Positions 24,901-33,699 of a stretch of DNA of 64,000 nucleotides are shown in pieces (position 1 is the stretch's first letter; the number at the start of each line of letters is the position of its first letter). The translations under genes and the position numbers were made by a program. Under the pieces are notes generated by a model. It worked only from the letters and a program-made list of their open reading frames with translations. It was not told the origin of the DNA and searched no databases. This DNA is from Ophiura sarsii (lineage: Eukaryota; Echinodermata; Ophiuroidea; Amphilepidida; Ophiuridae): NCBI GenBank assembly GCA_035610835.1, contig CM069449.1, positions 36,625,098 to 36,689,097 on the forward strand, in the 5' to 3' direction.

Positions 24901-25299
24901 CCACCCATTCGGAGTTTATATATATGCCTAAAAGTAAGTTCACGAAATTGGACTCACTAATCCCGTCTTAAAAATACAAATTCTGCTAGCTTCTCGCCCT
25001 TTTAGATGATGTGAATTTCGTCCAAAACTCTTCTCTGCGTGAGGCTTTCTATGAACATGATGAACCCCCATTTGGGTTCCATCGGGACGTGGGATGGTCA
25101 TTTCGTATTAATGATCTCTGTTTAATCCGTATCTTTATCTTTAGGTATATATGGCGTTAGTGTCGACGACGCATGTCAAGCACTGAAGAAAGCGACCAAG
25201 TCTCACATGGCGAAACAAACAACAATTAAAGTGGTTAATGTCATCATAAAGAAGAAGAAAATGGCGAGTTACGTGAGAGCATTAATGCGTGGACAGTAA
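689..25299 (+). CDS. Eight-exon gene: MULE-like transposase / USP-like protease / macrodomain fusion
   Basis: Overall gene model, joining 689-919, 8084-8201, 11435-19586, 20145-20312, 20640-20786, 22284-22512, 23204-23570 and 25145-25299. All seven introns start GT and end AG, each junction keeps phase (0,1,2,2,2,0,1), and the sum is 3188 codons plus TAA. Residue numbers below use the ATG at 689. Order: acidic start (1-77), basic linker (78-116), Lys/Asp/Glu repeats (about 117-1800), C2H2-type zinc finger (about 1888-1921), DDE core with D2055, D2129 and E2346, repeat linker, USP-like protease (C2717, H2952, D2974), macrodomain (3016-3188). MULE transposases move DNA, USP proteases cut ubiquitin-type isopeptide bonds and macrodomains bind ADP-ribose. 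Whether this protein does any of these is inference. It could be a domesticated transposase or a transposon that captured domains. The true 5' end is uncertain, because the first exon may extend back to an acceptor at 644. Confidence 0.75.
920..2230. other. Intron 1, unique-looking part
   Basis: Non-coding AT-rich intron. A sequence at 1111-1132 (ACGAGGGTCATTCAATAAGT) resembles a mariner-type terminal repeat, but no partner end was found. Nothing else was recognised. Confidence 0.5.
3143..3190. repeat. Hairpin of array unit 1
   Basis: ACTAGCGG, then GCCCGTCCTTCGGACGGGC, then CCCGCTAG: an inner 8-bp perfect stem with a TTC-centred loop inside an outer inverted repeat CTAGCGG/CCGCTAG. Equivalent hairpins lie at 5390-5432 and 6518-6560 with loop bases TAC and TGC. 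Confidence 0.8.
4325..4368. repeat. Hairpin of array unit 2 with a different inner stem
   Basis: The same outer CTAGCGG/CCGCTAG repeat encloses ACCCTCGCTGCGCTCGGGT instead of the GCCCGTCC stem. It forms an imperfect stem (ACCC/GGGT and GC/GC with an internal mismatch). Confidence 0.65.
7500..8083. other. Intron 1, 3' part
   Basis: Non-coding sequence between the tandem array and exon 2. Only short chance frames; it ends in the exon 2 acceptor tract. Confidence 0.5.
8084..8201 (+). CDS. Exon 2, short basic linker
   Basis: The exon is bounded by acceptor gaattcacag (ends 8083) and donor AATG|GTGAGT. It encodes about 39 residues rich in Lys and Arg (LQKKANIKAHDTRDKSGRF then VRRGEKASKARLIKNIRKHN). 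It enters in phase 0 and leaves in phase 1, which fits the acceptor at 11434, where G plus AA makes Glu. The segment is basic and probably nuclear or nucleic-acid facing; no domain was recognised. Confidence 0.6.
8390..9063. mobile_element. Foldback DNA element with CAGGGTGAGTCAGAAAG ends
   Basis: The left end CAGGGTGAGTCAGAAAGAAG and right end CTTCTTTCTGACTCACCCTG are inverted copies extending over 150 bp each (for example AACATCACTAATCCGGGTAA on the right). TA flanks both ends. A third, more diverged inverted copy of the arm lies at about 8650-8840, so the interior is itself a duplicated arm. No transposase is present. It lies in intron 2 of the fusion gene. Confidence 0.8.
9064..10452. other. 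Intron 2, no gene recognised
   Basis: AT-rich sequence with a local tandem duplication of GTTGTAAAAAAGT-type sequence (9700-9750) and scattered AAACATGTTTA words. No exon with fitting splice sites was found. Confidence 0.45.
10453..11379. mobile_element. Nonautonomous TIR element just upstream of exon 3
   Basis: Left end TA|CACTGTAAATTGGGTGTTTAG and right end AAACACTCAATTTGCAGTG|TA are inverted, giving an element of about 927 bp with a TA target duplication. The interior is rich in the palindrome AAACATGTTT. It is consistent with a Tc1/mariner-type or related MITE. It ends about 55 bp before the exon 3 acceptor. Confidence 0.75.
11435..19586 (+). CDS. Exon 3, giant exon: repeat region, zinc finger, MULE-type transposase core, protease start
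   Basis: One open exon of 8152 bp between acceptor ttttcactacag and donor CTCAA|GTAAGT. It opens with EVTMTKKTES and polylysine. Next come 14 tandem copies of a roughly 46-residue unit with core NDDECGETFEHNDGDDKASD, a unique stretch, four more copies, and three larger units with polylysine blocks. From about 16530 the sequence becomes ordinary protein. C-x4-C-x24-H-x2-H near 16747-16848 resembles WRKY/FLYWCH-type fingers seen with MULE transposases. FDATG (17248), ETDWSW (17470), HICAAHVLH (C-x2-H) and NCEIEQWMGQVKH (18121) fit the MULE D-D-CxxH-E layout. After a 33-residue repeat linker, HNTCPVDNLMTAF (Cys at 19234) matches the Cys box of USP-like proteases, followed by CDNTRC. Residues outside the motifs were not compared with any database. 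Confidence 0.8.
11700..13610 (+). repeat. Intra-exon tandem repeat, 14 units of about 138 bp
   Basis: Fourteen in-frame copies of a 135-138 bp unit encode NDDECGETFEHNDGDDKASD, VELMGKSKTKKKM and DKIDIQINTGSKS-like segments. Variation is limited to a few alternations: K/E after the TF/TL, D/G in LM-GK, and the GSKS/GSS length difference. The strong conservation, including synonymous sites, indicates recent expansion or homogenisation. Each unit has one Cys. Confidence 0.9.
14475..15020 (+). repeat. Second block of the same 138-bp coding repeat (4 units)
   Basis: Four more copies of the NDDECGETFEHNDGDD unit; the third is shortened by deletion of the ASDVE portion. The preceding segment (ENYNDKRKASEVGFIRKD) repeats the segment that precedes the first block at about 11615, so a larger stretch was duplicated inside the exon. 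Confidence 0.9.
15020..16190 (+). repeat. Three larger coding units with polylysine blocks
   Basis: Three related units each contain RRPVENPHYDGGDED, a Lys-rich block from AAG/AAA runs, and an acidic piece with ETPDVNFELLG or ETPDDNFE. In the first unit a 17-residue piece (YDIETPDVNFELLG) is itself tripled (15188-15320). The reading frame stays open throughout, so selection or recent origin keeps it in frame. Confidence 0.85.
18380..19140 (+). repeat. 99-bp coding minisatellite between transposase and protease domains
   Basis: Six copies of a 33-residue unit containing KENTDRGQKGTKVLTEEMEE and NTGRGTKRSKVLT, preceded by diverged copies from about 18390. One copy lacks the EMEE block. The repeat is highly charged (Lys, Arg, Glu) and likely a flexible linker. 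Long open frames on the opposite strand here are mirrors of this repeat. Confidence 0.9.
19587..20144. other. Intron between exons 3 and 4
   Basis: 558 bp, AT-rich, with a short CAA microsatellite near 19990. No feature was recognised beyond the splice sites. Confidence 0.6.
20145..20312 (+). CDS. Exon 4, USP-like domain insert region
   Basis: The exon lies between acceptor ctcttctaaaaag and donor GTAAC|GTAAGA, with phase 2 at both ends. The first base completes Asn with AA from exon 3. It encodes 56 residues, including PLKGEKTKTIQDHLDMWENN and GEKVCNLTLADG. Position and length fit the fingers region between the Cys and His boxes of USP proteases. Only some of the expected zinc-ligand cysteines are visible, so the zinc site may be lost or atypical. 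Confidence 0.65.
20640..20786 (+). CDS. Exon 5, USP-like domain
   Basis: Acceptor ttttccattttag ends at 20639 and donor TGCAG|GTGAGT follows 20786. The phases join exactly to exons 4 and 6. It encodes 49 residues, including VEENKCTGVRTMAPRRF and YSPAPIAVISVENL. The last part resembles the hydrophobic strand (P-x-x-L/I-x-I-x-L) that precedes the His box in USP folds. Confidence 0.65.
20787..22283. other. Intron between exons 5 and 6
   Basis: Non-coding. It contains an inverted-repeat element at 21681-22249 and otherwise nothing recognisable. The short sequence CTAAATGCATAATGTGATTCA occurs twice (21340 and 22160). Confidence 0.6.
21681..22249. mobile_element. MITE-like element with TTAAAGGGGCAT ends
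   Basis: TTTAAAGGGGCATTAAGAGAT at the left and ATCTCTCCATGCCCCTTTATA at the right form imperfect terminal inverted repeats, 569 bp apart. A further right-type end (ATCTCTTAGTGCCCCTTTAA) lies at 22960-22981, so a second, truncated family member may flank exon 6. Confidence 0.65.
22284..22512 (+). CDS. Exon 6, His and Asp boxes of the USP-like protease
   Basis: Acceptor acgaatgcag and donor CACAAG|GTAGGC bound 229 bp. The exon encodes YRLYAVTRMIRSHFVAYMLQ, then QILLYNDMKTPIF. SHFVAY carries the candidate catalytic His (22321, residue 2952) and LYNDM the Asn-Asp pair (Asp at 22387, residue 2974). With the Cys at 19234 this completes a USP-type triad. The spacing (about 235 residues Cys to His) is within the range of compact USP domains. 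It ends in phase 0 before the macrodomain. Confidence 0.7.
22513..23203. other. Intron between exons 6 and 7
   Basis: Non-coding. It carries a TIR-like end at 22960-22981 related to the element at 21681. No other feature. Confidence 0.55.
23204..23570 (+). CDS. Exon 7, macrodomain (first two thirds)
   Basis: Acceptor attcaaaacag and donor TTCGG|GTAAGT. The translation begins DGFQVRIQHGDLAKVKADVI and contains VNAAN (Asn at 23267 and 23276), HGGGVAKAL, AAGPSL, VVTGAGLL, VIHAVGP and IPLISSG. These are the ordered signature motifs of ADP-ribose-binding macrodomains. The HGGGVA loop is the type found in the first macrodomain of PARP9/PARP14-like proteins; it lacks the Asp of the MacroD GGGVDG loop. 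Binding of ADP-ribose is likely. Hydrolase activity cannot be decided from this. Confidence 0.85.
24270..24550. repeat. Inverted-repeat element in the macrodomain intron
   Basis: AACACTTCAACACGTTTATT near 24308 is inverted at 24518-24540 (AATAAACGTGTTGAAGTGTT). AACACACCAACATGTTTAT pairs with AACATGTTGGGGTGTTAAT in the middle. The left edge CACTGTAAAAAGATGCG resembles the ends of other TA-type MITEs here, but a matching right end was not found. Confidence 0.6.
24787..24838. repeat. Polycytosine tract
   Basis: About 50 bases almost entirely C, with a CTCCCCCA break. It sits next to TACCCCAGATACGCCACTTG, a widespread invertebrate repeat end, so it is likely the low-complexity edge of that repeat. 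Confidence 0.8.
25145..25299 (+). CDS. Exon 8, macrodomain C-terminus and stop
   Basis: Acceptor atctttag ends at 25144. The first base completes the Gly codon begun in exon 7, giving SSGIYGVSVDDACQAL, the second ADP-ribose-binding loop. The exon continues with KKATKSHMAKQTTIKVVNVI and a short basic tail and ends at TAA (25297-25299). No clear AATAAA signal was seen in the next few hundred bases. Confidence 0.8.
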
Positions 25300-28200
25300 T
25301 GATCTAAACTAACTTTCTGGAAATTCCCAAAAATTCCTGGACAGGAAAACGTGCAATGTAGAGAAGGAAATTCAGAGATGAACACTTTGACTATAGACCA
25401 TTTCAAATTGAGATCGGAAATCTTCGGAAAACAGCTCACGTGGAGTAGGTGCGTTGCGCGTTCTTCGCAACAGTTGATCGCATTCACAGTATTGTCCTAT
25501 ACTCTGTTTGGCCATCTCGAGACAGTGACGTAACTGAACAGGCGCAGCTTTTACGCACGCGTGTGTATCTTCCGCCTTTCAACGCTCGTGTTCCAGCGCG
25601 CATTATGTGATGCAATTAGTAGAATAGTTGATTGTCGCCTAGTGATTTACTATGTTTACATACACGCGTGCTTACATGAGAAGTAAAACGTGGAACGAGA
25701 CTAATTTGTTCTTTTATCAACAATGGAGTTGACGGGCAAATTCCAAATGTATCGAGCAGACGGTAAAAAGTGAAAATATATTACCCCAAATCTCTTTTAC
25801 CTCGCCGTTTTTGTTACTGAAATGCCGCAACATCAACTTTGTGAGGAATACAATCTATCTCCAACACCAGCGCAATCTACCACACGGGCAGACGGGTGAA
25901 AAACACGTTTGTTTTTCTCCGGCACATGGACATGACCTGTCAGGAGCTGACAGGTCATGGAACCGAGTGTTTACACTCGGCTAATCGGAAACATTCGGAA
26001 CCGATCGTATATTTTCGGATTTGAAATTGTCAATAGTGAAATACCGTACAGTTATCACTATGAACTCCTCTCTCAAACTGTTCAGTGCATCAAGTTGTGA
26101 ACTACATGAAGCGATAATCATAATGAATACAGTATGGATGACAACAGTCTTGGCACCAAAGGAGGAGGATATTCTTAAAAGTGTATGTAAATAATACACA
26201 TGATAAAGTATTGCCACTGCTATAGTATATTATCAACGTTTTAAAGGTATAGATGACCCGATCACATTTTCGTAACACAGAATTATTTCAACATACGGAG
26301 ATTTTCATATCATATGAAAGCGTATTTTTCTCATCATCATACTGAAATTTGACGGCCTAAATCGGTATAATTACGGAGAAATCGATCAAATAACGTCGAA
26401 TTACCGCGAATGGTGGTAACCACCGATATAGTTTGTGTACTACTCAATGGGTACAGTTCACAGCATCTTGTGCGTCTAAAATAAGAACCATTAGAGCTAT
26501 GCAACTCAAACTTTGGAACACGACTTTTTTAAAGATGGCCCTTTCATGTAGAATAGAAAACTTCAAGTTGAAAATCGGAACATCTACCTTTAATTAAATG
26601 TTTTTGTCAATGAGTTGATCATTTCTTTACTTGGTGTGCACGAGGCCTTTTTTCTGGACAACACGTGATTGATAAATTATTATTAATTTGATAATGATCA
26701 ATTAATCATACACTGACATGTCTGAATATTTGCTGTAAGATAATGAAAGCTCCGAAATGGATAGAAACATTCTTATTGGAACATAAATATTGCGGAACAT
26801 GAATTAATTATAACGTAAATTTTAAGAATTTTTCATTAAAAATCATGTTATACATGTACACTTTTGACACGCCTGTAAAAGCTTTAACGAAGAAATAATG
26901 TTATAATGTATGTGTTCTTCATATTTTGTTCAAAAAAGACTTATGGTGCTAAAACCATGTTTTAATTACCTGAATTGATCTTTAAAGCTGTGCATTATTA
27001 TATGTGGGGTGGGGGGGGGGGGGGGGGGGGGGGGGGTAAGGCGAGTCAAACATTATGTTATGTACGCATAAAACCCTCTATTTTCCAAACACGCGTAGCC
27101 TATTAACCGGCGACAATATACACGTGTTTGGAAATCGAGGGTTTTGCGTATAGAGAGGCCACTTGATGAACATGGAATTTCGTGTCACTTGTGGTGTTAA
27201 CATTATTCAGAAGACTTTATATTTTTACAATAATCTGGCTGACAAGGCTAAAAAGTGAAATGAACTGAGATATTTGTGTTATAAATCATGATTTTTATTT
27301 TTTATGCTAATATTGCCCAAAAATGCCAATTTTAAGAATATCTGTAACTATTAAAATAAATTAAGCAAAACTGTAATTAAAATTAGATTGTATATAATGT
27401 CTATCATAATAAATAACAAATTAATCCAATAATGCTATCTGGCTAGCCTTTTGGGGGTAAAAAGTGCCAATTGTTACTATTTTTTTACCAAAATTACATA
27501 GTTGGCATTTTTTCTGATTGTCTTTTCTTCTTGAAATAGTATCCATTTTGTTGACCAAAGCATTTAGATCAAAATTGTCATTTATACTTTTTTTTCTGTG
27601 ACTTTTAGGTTTTTGACCTATGAGCTTTTCACAAAAAGCCTGTTTTTGCCAATTTTTGCTGACTTCTACTTAAATATAACACTTTGATGTGCCAGTGGAT
27701 CTTCATATAGTGAAGCGGATACTAGTAATGTAAAAAAAAAATGGTCAAGATGTTCACTTCTGGCAGTATGAAAATTGGGTTATAGGGGTGATTTGATGTA
27801 CTGATTTCAAAAATCTAAAACCCAACAATTTTAGAGCAATGATTTGGTGGCCATCTTGGATTTCAAAATGGCCGCCATTCAAATATAGGAGATTTGGTAA
27901 AATTGCTCTACCTTTGATATTTATACATCAACATTTCACCAATATGATCTCTATAACACAGTGCAGAGTTTTAGAGGGGTTGGTTGTGCCAATTGTACTT
28001 TGATTATTCCTGGTTGCCATGGAAACAATAAAAAGAACAGTCATTTGGGGGGCAAAAAGACCTAATATAGAATTATTTATTTTTAACCTGTCCACAAAAA
28101 TGAACATCATGTATTGTATACCAAATCAACGCTTCAATTCTTAGGAATCTGCATATTGGAAAGTATGGTTGCTCTTTGAGTTTTGAACCTGTTTCCATGG

Positions 28201-29950
28201 CAACAGCTTCATTGTTTCAAGAACAATTCACATTCAGCTGTGCATCAAATTTGTGTCACCCTTGATAATTTCAGAATATTAAGTTTCCCCAAGAATACCT
28301 TTTGTGGGCAATTGCTTGTCCAAATATTGCAACATGTGTTCTTCATTATTGCAACTTGGTTACCATGGCAACCAAAAGTAAATGTTTTTATTTTAAAGAT
28401 ATTGTTGATGTCTTGAATTTATTTGTATATTATAAATTGTGAATTTCAGTTACTTTATCATCAATCAAATTTAAATTGCCACACACATGCCTATAGTGGA
28501 ATATGAAAGATAAAACTGACTGAAATATTAAACAGTTTTGTTTGGTAAGATTTTTTCGATCGCACAGTCTAATGAGGCCGAGGCTTCCCGCTCCATTCAA
28601 AATGGCTGCCATTGTTCAGGGATCAAAATCAAAATGATTTCAACTTAACCGACTTGCTCGTGGGAAATCAAGTTTATTATTAAGTTAGTTACATTAAAAA
28701 TGTATAGTTTGCCCTGATGTTAAAAAATGAACACTCTTTGCTATTAAAACCTTATTTGAACACCTTTTCCCTGCGTAACTCGCACGTTCAAACTTTGAAT
28801 ACTAACTGTTTATGTATACCACTATGTTGAACGTTTATATAGCTGCGACACATGCTCGTCACCCCAGGTTTACAGTCGAGTCATGTGGGTATTTCCATTA
28901 CTGCATATTAATATATATGGGCGATTCCATGAAAATGTGACGGAACAAAAAACTATAAATTGATCCAAAATAATTATTTTAACCTTCATGTTGTTCAAAG
29001 CCCATGCAAAGGTTCAGGGATTTGGCTATTGTTTACTATGAAAAAATTCTACTTTTCTTACTTTCAAAATTCAAAATTTGAGAGAATTCTTAAAACACTA
29101 AGTTTAATATCACCAATTGTTTTGTTTTGTCGAATAGGAACTATTATTAATATTATCCTACTCAAGTGATGTGCACGACGACAATGTTGCGCTCCCGCAG
29201 GTGGCACTCTGCATCATTGACCCGACTGCATGAATCACTAAAAAAAGGGAAACACCACTCAATCGGTCGTGCGCGGCACTGGCGAAATCGAATACATAGT
29301 TCCTATTCGACAGAATAAACGGACAAAAGTGGCAACAATGTGTAATGTTTTGCGGCTTATCTTAAAGGCATATTATGTAATCTTGTCCAGGGGGTGCTCT
29401 CTATTCATGATATTTTTAGAAATTGAATTACAATTTCTTGCCAGTGGCATAGCCAGGGGGTGGGGGCCCCCCTTAAAATTACCCTTTATTTTCACTCTTT
29501 AAAACCATAATTTTCAAGTAATTAGGAATAGTAGGCCTATCGCTCTGTAACTCAGAATATATTCATGATTTATGATCAGAAATGTAAATCTGCAAGAAAA
29601 TCTACTTTCTAAAATAAATCTTGAATAGAGGGCGCCCCTTGGAAAAGATCACAAAATATGCGGGTTGAGCATTGAGAGGAATATTTTGTTGGTCAGGCCT
29701 ACATATGTACTTGTCAATGGGAAATTAAATAGTGGCACCCCTTAGCTTATACGGACGGACGGGTCGGGTAAACGTGGTCGCAGTCGGCCCAATGGTTACC
29801 GATCTATACGCCACCAATGAAGAAGAATCTAGGAACAATTTAATGACAATGAAAATACCGGTATAATTATACAGAAATGAGATCGTCAACATGGTCAATA
29901 TTGTATTGTGTTAATCATTTATTATAGTATTAATTTCAAAGTTGTCGCAA
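25300..29950. other. Intergenic, no gene recognised
   Basis: AT-rich sequence downstream of the fusion gene. It contains a polyguanine tract (27011-27036), a hairpin (27067-27151), a GGTTGCCATGGAAAC-type motif occurring near 28011 and 28190-28205, and a repeat word CAGTGGCATAGCCAGGGGG near 29441. Reading frames are short and look random. Confidence 0.55.
27067..27151. repeat. Hairpin / short foldback
   Basis: CATAAAACCCTCTATTTTCC-AAACACG at the left pairs with CGTGTTTGG-AAATCGAGGGTTTTGCG at the right. This gives a stem of more than 20 bp around a roughly 35-base loop, directly after the polyguanine tract. Confidence 0.7.
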
Positions 29951-30145
29951 TACATCTATCATGTTTTGTATTCTTGTAATGTTATTTTGGCCTTGTTTAT
30001 ATTAATGTGTACATTGTGTTTTATGTTTGAGAACTTGCAAATAAAAATACATCTATCATGTTTTGTATTCTTGTAATGTTATTTTGGCCTTGTTTATATT
30101 AATGTGTACATTGTGTTTTATGTTTGAGAACTTGCAAATAAAACC
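29951..30145. repeat. 97-bp tandem duplication carrying AATAAAA
   Basis: TACATCTATCATGTTTTGTA starts at 29951 and again at 30048. The intervening 97 bp are repeated almost without change, each copy ending GAACTTGCAAATAAAA. It could be the 3' end of a retroposed sequence; no coding part was recognised. Confidence 0.8.
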
Positions 30146-30601
30146 CTACGGGCTAGAAAGTTTATTAAGGAGACCTGACCTTTTTCGTGGCATTTCCGCT
30201 GAATTTAAAACAATAAAAATAACGAAGGCAAATAATGTAAACATTTGCTACAATGTCTCAAAAAAGTAAGACCCCCAATTTTGATCCTTAAAAGGAAATC
30301 ACTTAGGCGGATCACTCTTTGGTCAATTTTCATTTACCTTGCAGAGATTAACTTTTCCTTTTCTTTAGGCTCAGTTTTAAAGCAAAATTCGATTAAAAGT
30401 TCACTTGTTACCTGTTAGCGTTGAGCATTGTTGAAAGAGGAATTAAACCCGTCAAACAGTCATTTAGAAGATAATGAGTATTTTAATTCATAATGATTAA
30501 AAAAAGATGACGGGGGAGTGGTGGATTTATCCAATGTGGCAACAGGTCAATGTTTACTTATGGTGTGATAGCGCGTCACTAAATAGTTCCGGAGCAAAAC
30601 C

Positions 30602-30756
30602 CGCCGGGATGCGATTTTTTGTTCGTACATCAGATCCTACATGTAGTGAAATCAGAAAAATCATTTCATTCAGAGAATTTTGCTTTATTCCGTATTAAAA
30701 CGGAATAAAGTTAATTTCACTAGGATCATGTACGAAAAAAAAAATGCCCCCGGGAT
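30602..30756. repeat. Short foldback element
   Basis: Arms with TTCGTACATCAGATCCTAC and TAGGATCATGTACGAAAAAA are inverted, centred on CTTTATTCCGTATTAAAACGGAATAAAG, itself a near-perfect palindrome. Ends read CGGGATGC and GCCCCCGGG. No target duplication was clear. Confidence 0.65.
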
Positions 30757-31026
30757 AACTTTCACAACTAGGCCTATATGCATATAAATACGCATCTTTA
30801 TGTGAACCATAGAATTGACAACGGCACCAAATACTGAGCTGAGAATGTTGTCCGTTGTCGACTTGTGTCGAATATAAGCCGAAATACGTACTACATGACC
30901 ATGATGATCGTCACAGTGACCTGATCGTGTTATCACAGGAATTGAAGCATTTAACTAGTCAAGGGCGATGTGTTTTTTGTTTTAATTTAAACCACCATAA
31001 TGTTTAGATTCAACAAAGACTACATC

Positions 31027-31386
31027 AAGGGTTGAGCGCCAGAAGGCCTTAATTCAAAAAATGCTACTTCGAGATAATCAACTTTCAAAAATTTGGGATT
31101 TCCACTCTTTTCAGGGTGGAAAAGAGTGAAAAATCACTCTAAACGAGTGGCACATCACTCCAAATAGAGCGAAATTTACTCCTAAAGTGAGCTGTCCCTC
31201 CACGAGCTCTCAGAGAGTACAGTACACTGTTGCACCCAACTTATAACTCTAATTTTCGTCAAATTAAGAGTGTTTATGGGTTATCTCTTTATTGTTCTGA
31301 AAATCTAGGTTATATGGATTATTTTAGTACCAAAATATAAAATTGCCCAAAAATGTTGGTAACGGCCTTCTGGCGGTCAACCCTCG
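31027..31386. mobile_element. MITE-like TIR element, GGGTTGAGCGCCAGAAGGCC ends
   Basis: GGGTTGAGCGCCAGAAGGCC at the left is matched by GGCCTTCTGGCGGTCAACCC at the right as an inverted copy with two changes, about 360 bp apart. The interior has GAGTG/CACTC alternations. It has no coding capacity. Confidence 0.7.
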
Positions 31387-31678
31387 ACATGAAAGGCCCC
31401 AAAAATAAGAGAAAGTACAGAACCTTTGACCACGTAGTTCTGCATTACATTCAACGCATTGTGCTATAAAAAGAACTGAAAACCGCCATACCCTGTTATC
31501 TGGAACCGCTCGTCCCTAGTCATCGCCTGTACAATTATTTGAAAAATAAAATGTAGCCTAAGGACCAAAATTCGAAAGATTACCAGAGATATGTTGGGGA
31601 CAAAATGTATATCGTATCATAGTAAAAGTTGGGAACGGTTTACCCGGGCTTGGTGAAGACAAAAGTAGTGTGCTACCT

Positions 31679-32076
31679 AATCATCATCATCATCATCATC
31701 TACCTATACTGTGCATAAACCTCAATATTGAGTATACTCGCACAATGTATCCCTGGAACCTAGGAATACAAACATGAGCGTACAGACACAGACCGGGACG
31801 ATCCCCTACTCTTTACGAAGGAGTCTGTGACCTTTTAACGTGCTCGGGGATAGCTCTTCCGATACACGGGACCAACATTTCTACGTACCTTCCGAAGCAC
31901 GATGCGCCATGAACATGCCAACTTCAGTCTGCACGGTCTGAAGGAGGCATGGGGACGAGGCTGTGTTGGTGTATCGTTTTGAACTCTCACTCATAAACGA
32001 TCCATCAACAGAACTACGGTGCGCAGCAGTGTACGACGCTCTAACCGACTGCGCCACCTCGCCCCTCAGTGGTGGA
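31679..32076 (-). mobile_element. tRNA-derived SINE with (GAT)n tail
   Basis: On the minus strand the element starts GGGGCGAGGTGGCGCAGTCG, GTTAGAGCG, an A-box-like segment (TGGCGCAGTCGG). About 55 bases later comes GAGAGTTCAAAAC, a B-box-like segment, then a roughly 300-bp body ending in GATGATGATGATGATGAT. That is the layout of a Pol III SINE: tRNA-like head, body, simple tail. The tRNA part does not fold into a complete functional tRNA. Confidence 0.7.
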
Positions 32077-32079
32077 ACA

Positions 32080-33160
32080 GATTTTTTTCAACTAGCCAGA
32101 CGGGCAGGTATTACTCACAGAATTTACCTGCCCGACAAAAATTCCACCAGCCCAAAGTCTTGTCATACTATTTTGCAGCAAACAATTAAGAGCAAGAATA
32201 CTTTTAAATGATGATACAATTACATGTTTTTGTCTTTATTGTACGATGTTCCACTGTAACCCTAGCCCGTAACAGCTGGGGTGTGGGGGAGGGGGGAGGG
32301 ATTCAACTTTTCTTTGGGTAAAACAGCCAAAAACCTCTCAGATTTGGCTCATAAATGCCACTAGAATTGAACAACATTGTGCGTTGCGCGTACTACAGCG
32401 TAATCTTACCGTGGTAACGCGTCGCGTGCATGTTTGGGCGTGCATGTTTTTGACTGCCGCGCGGCACGCGCCGTCCTACACATGGCGTAGAAGCTACACG
32501 GGAAATGGCTATAGGCCTGTTTGTAGGGTATTTGGTGTCATGTTGGGGGAAGGGGGAGGGGGTGCTATTTGATAGAGTGTTACTCAAATACAAAATAGCC
32601 TAAAGACAACAAAAACCCTCTAAAATGTAACAAACCCACCTTTTTGTGGTGCCGAGGTTAAAAAACGTGACCAGTGGCAATCTCAACCGACAGTGTTAAT
32701 TTCGACCGAAATGCTGACTATAACCGTGTTTTGTATATTAAAGTTGTGTCTAACGACGTCGTCTGTTCAGACGATGGAGGACACGAATGGCCTTAAATTC
32801 CGTTGATTCAATACAAAAATGGAATTGATAATAATGACCCCAGCCCAGAAAATTAATCACACGTTGGAAATAATCTATTTCATCCTGAAACCGCCGGAGT
32901 AAGATAACCAGCTCCATTCAGTGTCAGTAACATTTTTTTAAATTTAATCCGTCGTTAGTCATTTCATACATTCGCTTTATCTTCTCGTCGTATGCATGAT
33001 CCATGTCCGGCATCGTCTGTTCCGCTCTTGTTTGGAGTATTATAGTACCCTCGCTTGATTAATTCAGGCAAAATAGAATAATACGATTCGCGATTGTATC
33101 GTCGTAGGTGGCGTTAACATATTATACACATGGATTAAGACGATGCCAGACAAGTGCTGT
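32080..33160. other. No gene recognised
   Basis: Mixed AT-rich sequence with short G-rich patches (GGGGGAGGGGGG near 32286, GGGGGAAGGGGGAGGGGG near 32545). No supported coding region. Confidence 0.5.
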
Positions 33161-33699
33161 GATTCAATATTAACAAAAAAGAATGTATCTTTGGGCTGGA
33201 AAATCTTCGGTCAAAGTTCCTGTTTCTTTCCGAAAATAGTCTTTAGGTCTCGTGATTCAATATTATTAACAAAGATAATAAATCTTTGCGCTCAAATTAA
33301 GAGTAAAATCGATTGAAATTAAGACCTTTTTCTTTTTCTTTTTTTTGCCAATGTAAAAAAGAAAAAGTAAAAGAAAATAGAATTAAAAGTCTATTTTTTG
33401 TGTTGATAATGTAGAAATGAAACACGCACTCTACGTGGAAAAAACTTCGGTCAAAGTTCATGTATCTTTCAGACAATAATCTTTAGGTATTTAGATTCAT
33501 TATTATTATCTAGAAAATAACATGCAATCTACGTGGAAAAATCTCTGGTTAAAGTTCATGTATCTTTCAGACAATTATCCTAACGTATTCCGAATCATTA
33601 TTATTAACAAAAAATAATATGTCGTTGGGGTCAGTTTGCCAACAAAATCGATTGAATTTAAGTCATTTTTCTTTCTTTTTTGCCAATGTAGAAAGAAAA

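Larger units (their letters stand above)
23571..25144. other. Intron inside the macrodomain
   Basis: 1574 bp, splitting the Gly codon of the second ADP-ribose loop. It contains an inverted-repeat region at 24270-24550, a polycytosine tract at 24787-24838 and the invertebrate-typical repeat word GATACGCCACTTGCG beside it. Confidence 0.65.
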
